From: Dokdonia sp. PRO95
Lineage (GTDB): Bacteria; Bacteroidota; Bacteroidia; Flavobacteriales; Flavobacteriaceae
DNA length: 64,000 bases
Assembly: GCF_000355805.1 (NCBI RefSeq)
Contig: NZ_CM001837.1
Span: forward strand, 2,012,155-2,076,154
Direction of reading: 5' to 3'
Shown here: in pieces, positions 49,954 to 57,842 of the stretch
How positions within the stretch are numbered: the first letter of the stretch is position 1
Layout of the letters: every line of letters starts with the position of its first letter
Translations under genes and position numbers: made by a program
Notes under the pieces: generated by a model
Databases searched by the model: none
What the model was told of the DNA's origin: nothing
What the model saw: the letters and a program-made list of their open reading frames with translations, nothing else

Positions 49954-51240
49954 ATGACACTACTACAGCCATCATATCTCTGGGGACTACTCGCACTCGC
50001 AATCCCAATTATCATCCACTTGTGGAGTCGCAAGAAAGTGCGCACCATCAAAGTGGGCAGTATACAATTTATCGCGCCTACAAAATCTAAAGAGAGTAAT
50101 AGTATCCAGCTTAATGAATGGTGGCTGCTACTATTGCGTTGCTTGATTATTAGCACGCTGGTTGTGATTCTTGCAGAACCTCATATTACAAAAGCTCCCG
50201 ATAAGGAGGAGGTTGCTTACCTCTTTGAGCCTTCGCTACTTTCCACAGCAGATGGTCTAGCGAGGTTTGAACAAATACCGCTGGAAGGAAGGCGATTATT
50301 ACAAGAAGATTTTCCACTGTGGGAGACTGGAGATGTAATAGCAAATAAAGAGGTGGTGCCTAATTATTGGCAGCTCGCTAGAGAGATGGAAGAGTTAGCT
50401 ACAGATAGTATTGTGGTTTTTACACACGCTTTCGCGAAAGCGTTACAAGGCAAAAGGCCTACTATAAAAAAGAACATCACTTGGATTCTTGTGGAAACTA
50501 ATAAGCAGGATGAGCAGTCACTAGTTGCAATTGCTCGTAAGGATAGTTTAGAAATCATTAATGTGTTAAGCGAGGCACAACTACTTGGTATAAATAAAGA
50601 GAAAATAGCAGTACGTGATGCAGCATTAAATCTTGCAAAAGACAGCGTCGAGATCAGAACGAATGGTAATTCTAGAACCATTGCTATAAAAGAGTATTAT
50701 CCTATTGAGATTACAATTATCTATAATAAAAAACATGATGCCGAACGTAGTTATCTAGAGGCTGCCTTACGTGCGATTAGTCAGTTTACTCAGAGAGAGA
50801 TTACAATTACTACAATATTAGACGGTGAAGAAATAGATACGACGACTATTGATTATTTGATTGACTTGAGTGATAAATCTATGGTAGCTCGCGAGATGCC
50901 TACGCTATATTATCGACCGAATGAAATTGCAAATTCGCTTATTGTTACAGGACCTACAGCAACTACCTCGATACTTACTAAGAAACTAACGCCCAAACTC
51001 ATAACCGAAGAGCCGCTAGTAACACAATTACTTACATGGCTCCATCTTGACCAAGAATTGAATACAAAAATAACAGACCTTGATAATCGAGTGATGAGTT
51101 TAGAGCAACTACAAACCATTAATAGTCCCGCTACCACAATGAAAAAAGAGGTAGAAGCAGATATGTCAAGTATCTTCTGGATACTGCTTTTAGTACTCCT
51201 CGTAACCGAGCGCATACTCTCTAGAATACGTAAACAATAA
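49954..51240 (+). CDS. BatA/aerotolerance-type membrane protein
   Basis: 428 residues. Two N-terminal transmembrane helices (about 6-24 and 51-69) with LLQPSYLWGLLALAIPIIIH at the start, typical of BatA-type N-termini; a large extracytoplasmic part follows and one C-terminal helix (about 404-422). A palindrome copy encodes AFAKA near residues 158-162. The VWA core is weak, with no clear DxSxS, so a structural role with MoxR and DUF58 is more likely than metal binding. Confidence 0.8.
   Translation: MTLLQPSYLWGLLALAIPIIIHLWSRKKVRTIKVGSIQFIAPTKSKESNSIQLNEWWLLLLRCLIISTLVVILAEPHITKAPDKEEVAYLFEPSLLSTADGLARFEQIPLEGRRLLQEDFPLWETGDVIANKEVVPNYWQLAREMEELATDSIVVFTHAFAKALQGKRPTIKKNITWILVETNKQDEQSLVAIARKDSLEIINVLSEAQLLGINKEKIAVRDAALNLAKDSVEIRTNGNSRTIAIKEYYPIEITIIYNKKHDAERSYLEAALRAISQFTQREITITTILDGEEIDTTTIDYLIDLSDKSMVAREMPTLYYRPNEIANSLIVTGPTATTSILTKKLTPKLITEEPLVTQLLTWLHLDQELNTKITDLDNRVMSLEQLQTINSPATTMKKEVEADMSSIFWILLLVLLVTERILSRIRKQ
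50427..50442. repeat. TTTCGCGAAA palindrome, copy 17 (inside BatA-type gene)
   Basis: Full 16-bp form, read AFAKA in FTHAFAKALQG. Confidence 0.9.
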
Positions 51241-53459
51241 TGCAAGAAGGGATAAAACTCATACAGAAGTACATGAAGCGCTGGCAGTTATTGCGAAGCT
51301 TAGAAGCCGTGCTTTATGGTGTCGGAGCTGGACTTTGTAGTGCACTGATTACCACAAATCTCTCAATAGGTGTTGTCGCTTTTATAGTAGTAACTGCAAT
51401 AGCAGTGCTCATGATTAAACCTTGGAGAATCAATCTAAGTACAGTGAGTGCGTACATTGATAAACATCTCGATAATGCCGAATATAGTAGTAGTTTATTG
51501 TTGGCCTCATCAGAGGGAATGTCAGGGCTTGCACAATTACAACAACAGAAAATTACCACACTCTTATCAAAGGAAATTACCACTGTCAAACCTAAAACGA
51601 GATTGCGATATGCTGCGATTACAGCAAGCGCATTAATACTGGTGGGTGTTATAGTTTTTTATGCATTAGGAAAGAGCATAAATCGTACTAATGGAACTAC
51701 ACCTGAGCGGGAGATTATCACATTTTCTGTGACAGATTCTGTTGCTCTGGCATATAAGCCGCCTATGCTCATTAATCAGAAGCTTACCATTCGTTATCCA
51801 GCTTACACAAAACTTGGTTCACGTACTTCTAGTTTGATGAACACAAAAGCTGTTGAGGGATCACAGCTATATTGGCAATTAGATTTTGACAGTAAGGTGA
51901 GTGAGGTTATGGTGGAAGGAATAGGAGTTAATGATCAGATGAGGGGTGATGGTACCGCTTTCGCGAAAGCGTACAAACCCACACAATCTGGTTACTATAA
52001 TTTTAAATTTACAGATACGCTTGGGGCTAGTTACGCATCAGATATTTATGCGATTGAAGTGGTGAAAGACAAGGCACCATTAGTAGAAATTAAAAACATC
52101 CCACAGTTCACTTCATTTGATCATGCGGATAATAAAAAGCTCTCATTTACTGCCGAAATAAGTGACGATTATGGAGTGGCAGCAGCACACATTATTGCCA
52201 CGGTAAGTAAAGGAGAAGGAGAGTCTGTAAAATTTAGAGAGGAAAAGTTGGCTTTTAATCAGTCGGTTCAAGTAGGTGAGAAATCCATGCGATTATCTAA
52301 AAATATTAATTTAGATCAGCTGAAGATGGAGCTAGGAGATGAGTTGTATTTTTATGTTGAGGTAAGTGATCAAAAAACACCAAGACCTAATATCACACGT
52401 AGCGAGACATACTTTGCAGTAATAAAAGATACGGTGAGCGATGGTTTTGGAGTAGAGGGAACCCTAGGAGCCGATTTGATGCCAGATTACTTTAGGAGCC
52501 AGCGACAGTTGATTATCGATACGGAGAAACTCATAAAAGAACAACCACAACTCACAGAAGAAGAGTTTAAAAAGCGAAGTAATGATTTAGGTTTTGATCA
52601 GAAAGCATTACGATTAAAGTACGGTCAGTTTATGGGTGATGAGGCAGATTCTGGTATCGCGGTAACTCCAGAAATCTCTCACGAAGATTTTGATGCAGAT
52701 GATCCCACGGCAGGTTTTAGACATGATCACGATAGTGAGAATGAGCATAATCTTGTTCCAGAAGAACATGATCATGAAGAAAGCGGTGAGGAAGAAGGTG
52801 AAAAATCTATACTTGAGGGATATGTGCACAATCACGATGACCCTGAAGAATCAACCCTTTTTACAGAATCCTTGCGCGGCAAACTCAAACAAGCCATGGC
52901 CGAAATGTGGGATGCAGAGCTACACCTTCGTCTTGCAGATCCTAAGAAGTCCTTACCTTATCAATACAAGGCATTGACATTAATACAAGACATAAAAAAC
53001 AGTGCGCGTATCTATGTGCATCGCATAGGATTTGATCCGCCGCCTATTAAGGAAGACAAGCGACTTTCTGGAGATCTCAAGGAGATTGAAAATTTTTACA
53101 AAACCGAACAAATAGCGGCTAATAATCCCTATGTAAATATGGAGGAAAGTATTGCGCTTCTTGAAAATCATATTGCTGAACAGACGCCTTTGACAGCTTC
53201 AGATAAGACGATACTTGCTAATGCAGGAGAAGAGCTAGCAATAATTGCAATACAAGAACCTGCACGACATCTTAACACCTTGCAACAACTCAAAAGACTC
53301 ACAGAGGAAAAGCAACAACCAGCAACTACACTGCGACAAGTACAACGCGGTTTGTTACAAGCATTGCCAGTAAATGATGCAATGCCAATTACTCCTAAGC
53401 CATACAGAGGAAAACTAGAAGATATATTCATTAAAGAACTACAGACGGGTGATCGATAA
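51240..53459 (+). CDS. large membrane protein, DUF4175-like
   Basis: 739 residues. Two helices at about 23-58 and one at 122-143 are followed by extracytoplasmic beta domains (PPMLINQKLTIRYPAYT opening) and long helices. An acidic, His-rich stretch at about 480-545 (DHDSENEHN, EEHDHEESGEEEGE, HNHDDPEE) may bind cations. Start overlaps the stop of the BatA-type gene. A palindrome copy encodes AFAKA near 240-244. Known only by association with MoxR operons; function open. Confidence 0.82.
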   Translation: MQEGIKLIQKYMKRWQLLRSLEAVLYGVGAGLCSALITTNLSIGVVAFIVVTAIAVLMIKPWRINLSTVSAYIDKHLDNAEYSSSLLLASSEGMSGLAQLQQQKITTLLSKEITTVKPKTRLRYAAITASALILVGVIVFYALGKSINRTNGTTPEREIITFSVTDSVALAYKPPMLINQKLTIRYPAYTKLGSRTSSLMNTKAVEGSQLYWQLDFDSKVSEVMVEGIGVNDQMRGDGTAFAKAYKPTQSGYYNFKFTDTLGASYASDIYAIEVVKDKAPLVEIKNIPQFTSFDHADNKKLSFTAEISDDYGVAAAHIIATVSKGEGESVKFREEKLAFNQSVQVGEKSMRLSKNINLDQLKMELGDELYFYVEVSDQKTPRPNITRSETYFAVIKDTVSDGFGVEGTLGADLMPDYFRSQRQLIIDTEKLIKEQPQLTEEEFKKRSNDLGFDQKALRLKYGQFMGDEADSGIAVTPEISHEDFDADDPTAGFRHDHDSENEHNLVPEEHDHEESGEEEGEKSILEGYVHNHDDPEESTLFTESLRGKLKQAMAEMWDAELHLRLADPKKSLPYQYKALTLIQDIKNSARIYVHRIGFDPPPIKEDKRLSGDLKEIENFYKTEQIAANNPYVNMEESIALLENHIAEQTPLTASDKTILANAGEELAIIAIQEPARHLNTLQQLKRLTEEKQQPATTLRQVQRGLLQALPVNDAMPITPKPYRGKLEDIFIKELQTGDR
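51956..51971. repeat. TTTCGCGAAA palindrome, copy 18 (inside DUF4175-like gene)
   Basis: Full 16-bp form, flanked by GTAC/GTAC-type bases; read AFAKA in DGTAFAKAYKP. Confidence 0.9.
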
Positions 53460-55200
53460 TATATCATTTATACATGAAGAGTGGATGTTGCCTGTAATTG
53501 CTGGCGCCGCAGTATTGTGGGGTCTTTTTATATGGAAAGAACTCCGCGTTACAGGCATTAAATACGTGTTTTTAAAGGCAATAGTAGCTATTATTGCAGT
53601 AGCTAGTCTTGCATTGATGTTACTGCAGCCAGTAAAAGCTGTGCCACGTACAATGGGCGTTGGTATAATTCTCACAGAAGCTTATAAACAACAGCAGGTA
53701 GATAGCTTACAGGGACTCTACAAGGACATAGAAATTATCAATTATGATGGTGATGGTTTTAATCCCTCACAACTTGAGGCTATAAGTACTGCTTATATAC
53801 TCGGGAATGGTATTGCTTCTTATGATATTTGGCAATTACGACCTATGGCAACTACCTATTTAACAGGTGAAAGATTGAGCGGTATTACAAAACTTGCTTA
53901 TAATAAATCTGCAACCGTAGGAGATTCCCTTTCAGTTCGCGGGATTTATTCATTACCTGCAAAAGGGCATCGCTTGTTACTAGAAGATGCTGGAGGAAAT
54001 ACTCTTGATTCGGTAACGGTTTCTGGAGGTGATGCATTTGATTTTGAGTTACAAGCCACAACTTCAGTAAGTGGAAGGTATGTGTATAAACTTATTGAAA
54101 AAGACAGTCTGGGTTCAATTATTACTGAAAATCCATTACCTCTAATTATCAAAGAAAAAGAACGCTTAAGTGTTTTAATTATAAATGGTTTCCCCACGTT
54201 TGAAACTAAGTACTTAAAAAATTACCTAGCAGACGAAGGGCACGAAGTGCTAGTACGCAGTCAGCTTACCAAGGAACGGTACAAATTTGAGAATTTTAAT
54301 AGGAAGCAAGGGACTATTTATGGATTTACGAGCGCAAATCTTTCAGCGTTTGATGTGGTGATTATGGACGCTAGTTCTTATAATGGTCTGTCTAGCGGTT
54401 CTCGCAGAGCACTTAATAATCAAGTATCGCGTGAAGGTCTTGGTGTATTTATACAGCCAGATTTGGCAGTAGTAAATAATGGTAAACAATTTGGTTTTCG
54501 CTTTAAGCGAAACAATAAAAAAGAAGCCTCACTCTCAGCCTGGCCAAAGGTTAAGATGGCTACCCTGGAACATAGTTTTGACGCAGGAGCACTAGTACAA
54601 CCTATTATTTCAAAAAATGGAAATGTGTGGGCAGCTTATGCTCAGCGAGGTGCTGGCAGATGGGGAAGTACTACACTTACAGATACCTACCAGCTCGTAC
54701 TTGATGGTAATGAGGCTGCTTACAATTACTTATGGTCTTCTATATTGAGCGCAATAAGCCAGAGAGAATTACCCGTTTTACACTGGGAGTTTCAAGAAGA
54801 GCTAGGGGTAAAGAATGCACCTTTTCGCTTTAAGCTACGCACAGCAATACCTGCTCCAAAGGTTCTAGATAGTAAGCAGGTTGCTATATTATTGCGACAA
54901 GATCTTTTACTAGAAGATCAATGGGAGGGAACGGTCTACCCATCACAAACAGGCTGGAATGAATTACATCTAGAGAAAGACACCACGGCAATAAGAAACT
55001 ATTATATTCCTCTTGATACTGACTGGAAAACGCTAAAAGCGTCTACTCAAATTGCGCATAATAAGCGCACATTTACCGAAAAGCAAGAAAGTGTAGCCAC
55101 TCAATCAGTCTTGAAACCTGTGGAACGTTTATGGTTATTTATCATATTTATTTTAGCTATGGGCTATTTATGGCTAGCACCTAGACTAGAAGGTGGGTGA
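53449..55200 (+). CDS. membrane-anchored protein of the MoxR operon, unknown fold
   Basis: 583 residues. N-terminal helices at about 14-31 and 42-62 and a C-terminal helix at about 562-578 bracket an extracytoplasmic part with VLIINGFPTFETKYLKNYL (about 243-261) and FDVVIMDASSYNGLSSGSRRAL (by ends), a segment typical of glutamine amidotransferase-like domains in large VWA operon proteins. Overlaps the gene before it by 11 bp. Final gene of the operon. Confidence 0.78.
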   Translation: MIDNISFIHEEWMLPVIAGAAVLWGLFIWKELRVTGIKYVFLKAIVAIIAVASLALMLLQPVKAVPRTMGVGIILTEAYKQQQVDSLQGLYKDIEIINYDGDGFNPSQLEAISTAYILGNGIASYDIWQLRPMATTYLTGERLSGITKLAYNKSATVGDSLSVRGIYSLPAKGHRLLLEDAGGNTLDSVTVSGGDAFDFELQATTSVSGRYVYKLIEKDSLGSIITENPLPLIIKEKERLSVLIINGFPTFETKYLKNYLADEGHEVLVRSQLTKERYKFENFNRKQGTIYGFTSANLSAFDVVIMDASSYNGLSSGSRRALNNQVSREGLGVFIQPDLAVVNNGKQFGFRFKRNNKKEASLSAWPKVKMATLEHSFDAGALVQPIISKNGNVWAAYAQRGAGRWGSTTLTDTYQLVLDGNEAAYNYLWSSILSAISQRELPVLHWEFQEELGVKNAPFRFKLRTAIPAPKVLDSKQVAILLRQDLLLEDQWEGTVYPSQTGWNELHLEKDTTAIRNYYIPLDTDWKTLKASTQIAHNKRTFTEKQESVATQSVLKPVERLWLFIIFILAMGYLWLAPRLEGG

Positions 55201-55252
55201 GACTACTTGCCTTTTTTGAGTGATTATTTAATCTCTAACAAAACATCAATTT

Positions 55253-55657
55253 ATGAGTTCGAAAATTATTTCTAAGCTTTTTGTAATGGCTGGCTTCTCT
55301 AATGTGCTAGGTGTTTTACTATTATCTAGAGGGTTAACAAATCAAGTTATGATGGATGCACAGCCAGAAGTAATGGGCTACTTTGGACTTATAGCTATCG
55401 TTTTATGGGGACTTGCGTATATAGCAGTAGCAAAAAGTTATGCAGCTGTGCCATGGCTCATAGCGGTATTTGCTGTAGAGAAGTTGGCTTACGTTATTGT
55501 ATATCTGCAGTGGTTTACAAGTCATTCAATCTCTACAGTATATGAGCGGGACGCCTTTGCAGGAGTGTTTTATAGCATTTATGGTCTTAATGATTTTATC
55601 TTTATGCTCTTTTTTGGATGGGTATTTATACGCGTGTTTAGAAAAACTAAGACATAA
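55253..55657 (+). CDS. four-helix membrane protein, unknown
   Basis: 134 residues, almost entirely hydrophobic: helices at about 7-26, 42-62, 67-90 and 108-127. Resembles small uncharacterised integral membrane proteins of Bacteroidota. 52 bp after the MoxR operon and followed, 47 bp later, by a symmetrical hairpin that may end its transcript. Confidence 0.65.
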   Translation: MSSKIISKLFVMAGFSNVLGVLLLSRGLTNQVMMDAQPEVMGYFGLIAIVLWGLAYIAVAKSYAAVPWLIAVFAVEKLAYVIVYLQWFTSHSISTVYERDAFAGVFYSIYGLNDFIFMLFFGWVFIRVFRKTKT

Positions 55658-55699
55658 TTATTACTCTTATAATTAAATTGATTTACGATTATCTATAAA

Positions 55700-55810
55700 T
55701 CGCAAAAGGCTATCCATATGGATAGCCTTTGCAAAACAATCAGGTTAAATTAAGTATGGTAACAAATCATTACTCAAAACCAAATTGAAAATTTGGGGGA
55801 ATTCAATCTA
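55700..55810 (-). ncRNA. possible fourth, divergent small RNA unit
   Basis: Minus-strand reading gives a hairpin CCAAATT/AATTTGG, the linker GATTGTTTTGCAAAGG (close to the linker GATTGTTTGTAGAGG of the three main units) and a perfect 13-bp-arm terminator (55705-55730) with four Ts. It lacks the 5' ACGnCTTA hairpin and the upstream dyad, so membership is uncertain. The hairpin may instead only end the plus-strand membrane protein gene. Confidence 0.35.
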
Positions 55811-56098
55811 ATAAACAATCTATAAAAACATCTTTTCTGCAGGGATAATCAAACTCCTTTTTCTATTCTAGTGTCGAGTAATACTCGATATGCTAGGTGA
55901 GTAAGTCATTCTGCACTGCTAAATTACCTATACATGATCTTCTCCATCATTTTTAAAATAACAAGTCGTATGTATTCTATGAAATACCTAATTAATCGAC
56001 AAAATGCATAAAATAAGAGTGTGGAGCTTCTAAGTTTTGAGCTTGATCATTTTATGAAAGAATAGGAAAGATTGAAAAAGCGGGTTGTTGAGGTTCGC

Positions 56099-56108
56099 TT
56101 TCGCGAAA
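56099..56108. repeat. TTTCGCGAAA palindrome, copy 19 (decayed)
   Basis: Core with left arm CGC kept; right arm lost. Confidence 0.7.
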
Positions 56109-56202
56109 ATTGGATAGATTTTAAACTAATTATGATGAAAAAAACCATGATAATTAATCTTAGGTAGATGCTATGTCGTAGAATAGTGGTCTGAATGTAA
56201 TG

Positions 56203-56490
56203 TTAATTACTTAATGCCTCGAAAATTTCGGCTATAGTAAAATCATTTTCCATTGCGTAAGGATAAATAAATAGAAAGGAGTAATGCTCGTCCTTCAACA
56301 CTATTTCATATTTATCTAGAACGCCATTAACGGAGGACGAAAACATACTTTTAATACGACGATAACTTACGTTACTATCTAGAGCTACTAACCCATCGAG
56401 GTAAGAATAAGATGTAGCTACATCAGTTACTATAACTGGATGTTCTGCTGTGAGACCGTAGGTTTGATTTTTGCTTTGGATAGTATTAAT
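56203..56490 (-). pseudogene. open frame without start codon, probable gene remnant
   Basis: About 95 codons open on the minus strand, ending at 56203; protein-like composition (HPVIVTDVATSYSYLDGLVA, YEIVLKDEHYSFLFIYPYA, DFTIAEIFEALSN). The first ATG is about halfway in; an in-frame stop lies at 56491-56493. It looks like the C-terminal part of a larger protein cut off on its 5' side, or a gene with a non-standard start. No family recognised. Confidence 0.4.
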
Positions 56491-56610
56491 TTAAGCTAGA
56501 TACTAAAGTTAAAAAAAGAATTGAAATTTAATAAGCATACACTTTCTAAGGTGTATTCACATTCTGGAAAATTCATTAGATTTTTGAGTATTTTACAGAT
56601 TGCGTAAAGC

Positions 56611-56680
56611 AAAAAAGGGTCTCCAAATGGAAACCCTCTACAAACAATCCCGACTTAGAAACCCCTAGCAACTAAGCCGT
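56611..56680 (-). ncRNA. tandem small RNA unit 1
   Basis: About 70 nt. 5' hairpin CGGCTTAG/CTAAGTCG with 13-nt loop containing GGGG, linker GGGATTGTTTGTAGA, terminator AGGGTTTCC/GGAGACCCT plus six Ts. It is preceded by a -7-like box TATCCTTG (56683-56690) and, 24 bp further, the dyad CGGTTTCCCG (56715-56724). The predicted 5' end is set by the -7 box and may be off by a few nt. Confidence 0.72.
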
Positions 56681-56682
56681 GA

Positions 56683-56724
56683 CAAGGATACGAACTTTAC
56701 AAAAAGATGGCGTACGGGAAACCG
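56683..56724 (-). promoter_or_regulatory. promoter of RNA unit 1: dyad CGG-N4-CCG, N24, TATCCTTG
   Basis: The dyad is centred about 32 bp upstream of the -7 box end, i.e. near -41, replacing the -33 element. Same arrangement at units 2 and 3. Confidence 0.65.
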
Positions 56725-56804
56725 CATTGAGTTCATTTTTATTTTTTTTAGTCAATAGATAGTCTTAAGAAAACTATAAATGAACTAGGTTTCGTTTTGT
56801 TTTT

Positions 56805-56816
56805 CTTTCGCGAAAG
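56805..56816. repeat. TTTCGCGAAA palindrome, copy 20 (partly decayed)
   Basis: CTTTCGCGAAAG with right arm extended to AAAGCG; between RNA units 1 and 2. Confidence 0.8.
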
Positions 56817-56843
56817 CGGACTTCTTAGGTGTGTATTTAAAAC

Positions 56844-56911
56844 AAAAAGGCACCCAAGTGGGTGCCCAATGCAAATAATCTTGACCTAGAAACCCCTAGC
56901 AACTAAGCCGT
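56844..56911 (-). ncRNA. tandem small RNA unit 2
   Basis: About 68 nt. 5' hairpin GGCTTAG/CTAGGTC with the same loop TTGCTAGGGGTTT as unit 1, linker AAGATTATTTGCATT, terminator GGCACCC/GGGTGCC with loop ACTT and five Ts. First 25 nt identical to unit 1; the terminator has a different sequence with the same shape. Confidence 0.75.
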
Positions 56912-56913
56912 CA

Positions 56914-56955
56914 CAAGGATACGAGATTTTCTTATAGGTCTTTTACGGATTTCCT
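56914..56955 (-). promoter_or_regulatory. promoter of RNA unit 2: dyad AGG-N4-CCG, N24, TATCCTTG
   Basis: Dyad AGGAAATCCG (56946-56955), exactly 24 bp from the -7-like box (56914-56921). The left arm deviates at one base from CGG. Confidence 0.6.
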
Positions 56956-57024
56956 TTATTTGGGCGTTTTTTATTTTTTTTTAACATTTTTATATTTGGT
57001 GATATTTGATTGTTAGGTCTTTAT

Positions 57025-57103
57025 AAAAAAAAATAGAGGATGCCCGAATGAACATCCTCTACAAACAATCCTTGACTTAAATTCCCCCATGATTTTAAGT
57101 CGT
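57025..57103 (-). ncRNA. tandem small RNA unit 3
   Basis: About 79 nt. 5' hairpin GACTTAAA/TTTAAGTC (8 bp, perfect) with loop ATCATGGGGGAA, linker AAGGATTGTTTGTAG, terminator AGAGGATG/CATCCTCT plus a run of nine Ts. The stem sequence differs from units 1-2 in both arms while pairing is kept, which argues for a selected RNA structure. Starts 74 bp after the response regulator stop codon. Confidence 0.75.
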
Positions 57104-57105
57104 AG

Positions 57106-57147
57106 TAAGATTACAAGATTTTTTAATGATTAGCTTACGGTAAACCG
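57106..57147 (-). promoter_or_regulatory. promoter of RNA unit 3: dyad CGG-N4-CCG, N24, TAATCTTA
   Basis: Dyad CGGTTTACCG (57138-57147, arms CGGT/ACCG), then 24 bp to TAATCTTA (57106-57113). The flanks AATGCGGTTT and CCGTA are shared with unit 1. Confidence 0.65.
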
Positions 57148-57176
57148 CATTAGGGGTATTTTTCTTAGGGATATTT

Positions 57177-57842
57177 CTAAATTAGACCTAAATCTTTTAC
57201 TAATGCAACGAGATGGACAGCATTATTAGCTCTAAACTTTACTTTTAATTTGCTCATCTTTTTTTCAATAGCGCTTAGACTCGAGGGAGACACGTTGAGA
57301 GCAACGAGTTCTTTACTTATTTCATCATGAGAGTACCCGTAAGAAAGTAACCGCATGAGGGTAATGTCGTATTCATCTATTTCTAAATCTGCATTATTAG
57401 ACATTGCCATTGCAACGCGTGGAGAAACATAACGTTCTCCATTAAAAACAGTGTTAATAGCCTCTTTAAGATCTGAGATTCCTTCTCGTCCTTTGCATAC
57501 AAAGGCATCTACCCCCGTATCATTATATAGCTGCCTCACACGCTGGAAGCGATCTTCTACAGAATAAATGATAATATTGAGCTCAGGGTGTTCTTTCTTT
57601 AAAGTAGCTGCAAGATCATCTCCAGATGCAAATTGTTGCTTGCGGTGGTCTGCTACAAATGAGAGATCAGAAATTATGAGGTCATAAGGTTTACCATCCA
57701 TTTCTGCTTTTTTAATGAGTTTATATGCCTCATCACAATATTGAACCTGCTTTATGTAGGGAACTTGATAGGTAGTAAGAATGTGTTGTACACCTTCATT
57801 AACGCTTCCTAAATCGTCTGCTATAATTACTTTTTGAAACAT
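57177..57842 (-). CDS. LuxR/NarL-type response regulator
   Basis: 221 residues. Receiver domain 1-125 with acidic pair ADD (about 8-10), phosphorylation Asp in LIISDLSF (about 60), YSVED switch region and Lys in VCKGREG (about 117). HTH domain about 150-215, with SYGYSHDEISKELVALNVSPSSLSAIEKKMSKLKVKF (by ends) corresponding to the DNA-reading helix pair; it is an unusual, Lys-rich version of the LuxR helix. Its start overlaps the kinase stop by one base. The three RNA units begin 74 bp after its stop. Confidence 0.9.
   Translation of the reverse strand: MFQKVIIADDLGSVNEGVQHILTTYQVPYIKQVQYCDEAYKLIKKAEMDGKPYDLIISDLSFVADHRKQQFASGDDLAATLKKEHPELNIIIYSVEDRFQRVRQLYNDTGVDAFVCKGREGISDLKEAINTVFNGERYVSPRVAMAMSNNADLEIDEYDITLMRLLSYGYSHDEISKELVALNVSPSSLSAIEKKMSKLKVKFRANNAVHLVALVKDLGLI

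Larger units (their letters stand above)
55658..57176. other. 1.5-kb gene-poor region between the MoxR operon and a two-component system
   Basis: From low to high coordinate: a 13-bp-arm palindromic terminator (55705-55730) with a candidate RNA behind it, about 300 bp with no identifiable feature (55815-56090), a decayed palindrome (56099), an open frame without start (56203-56490), and three tandem RNA-like units (56611-57147). Confidence 0.8.

Noticed and set aside
56611-57147. CRISPR array
   Set aside because: Only three units at unequal spacing with terminators inside each; repeats are not identical and no cas genes are present.
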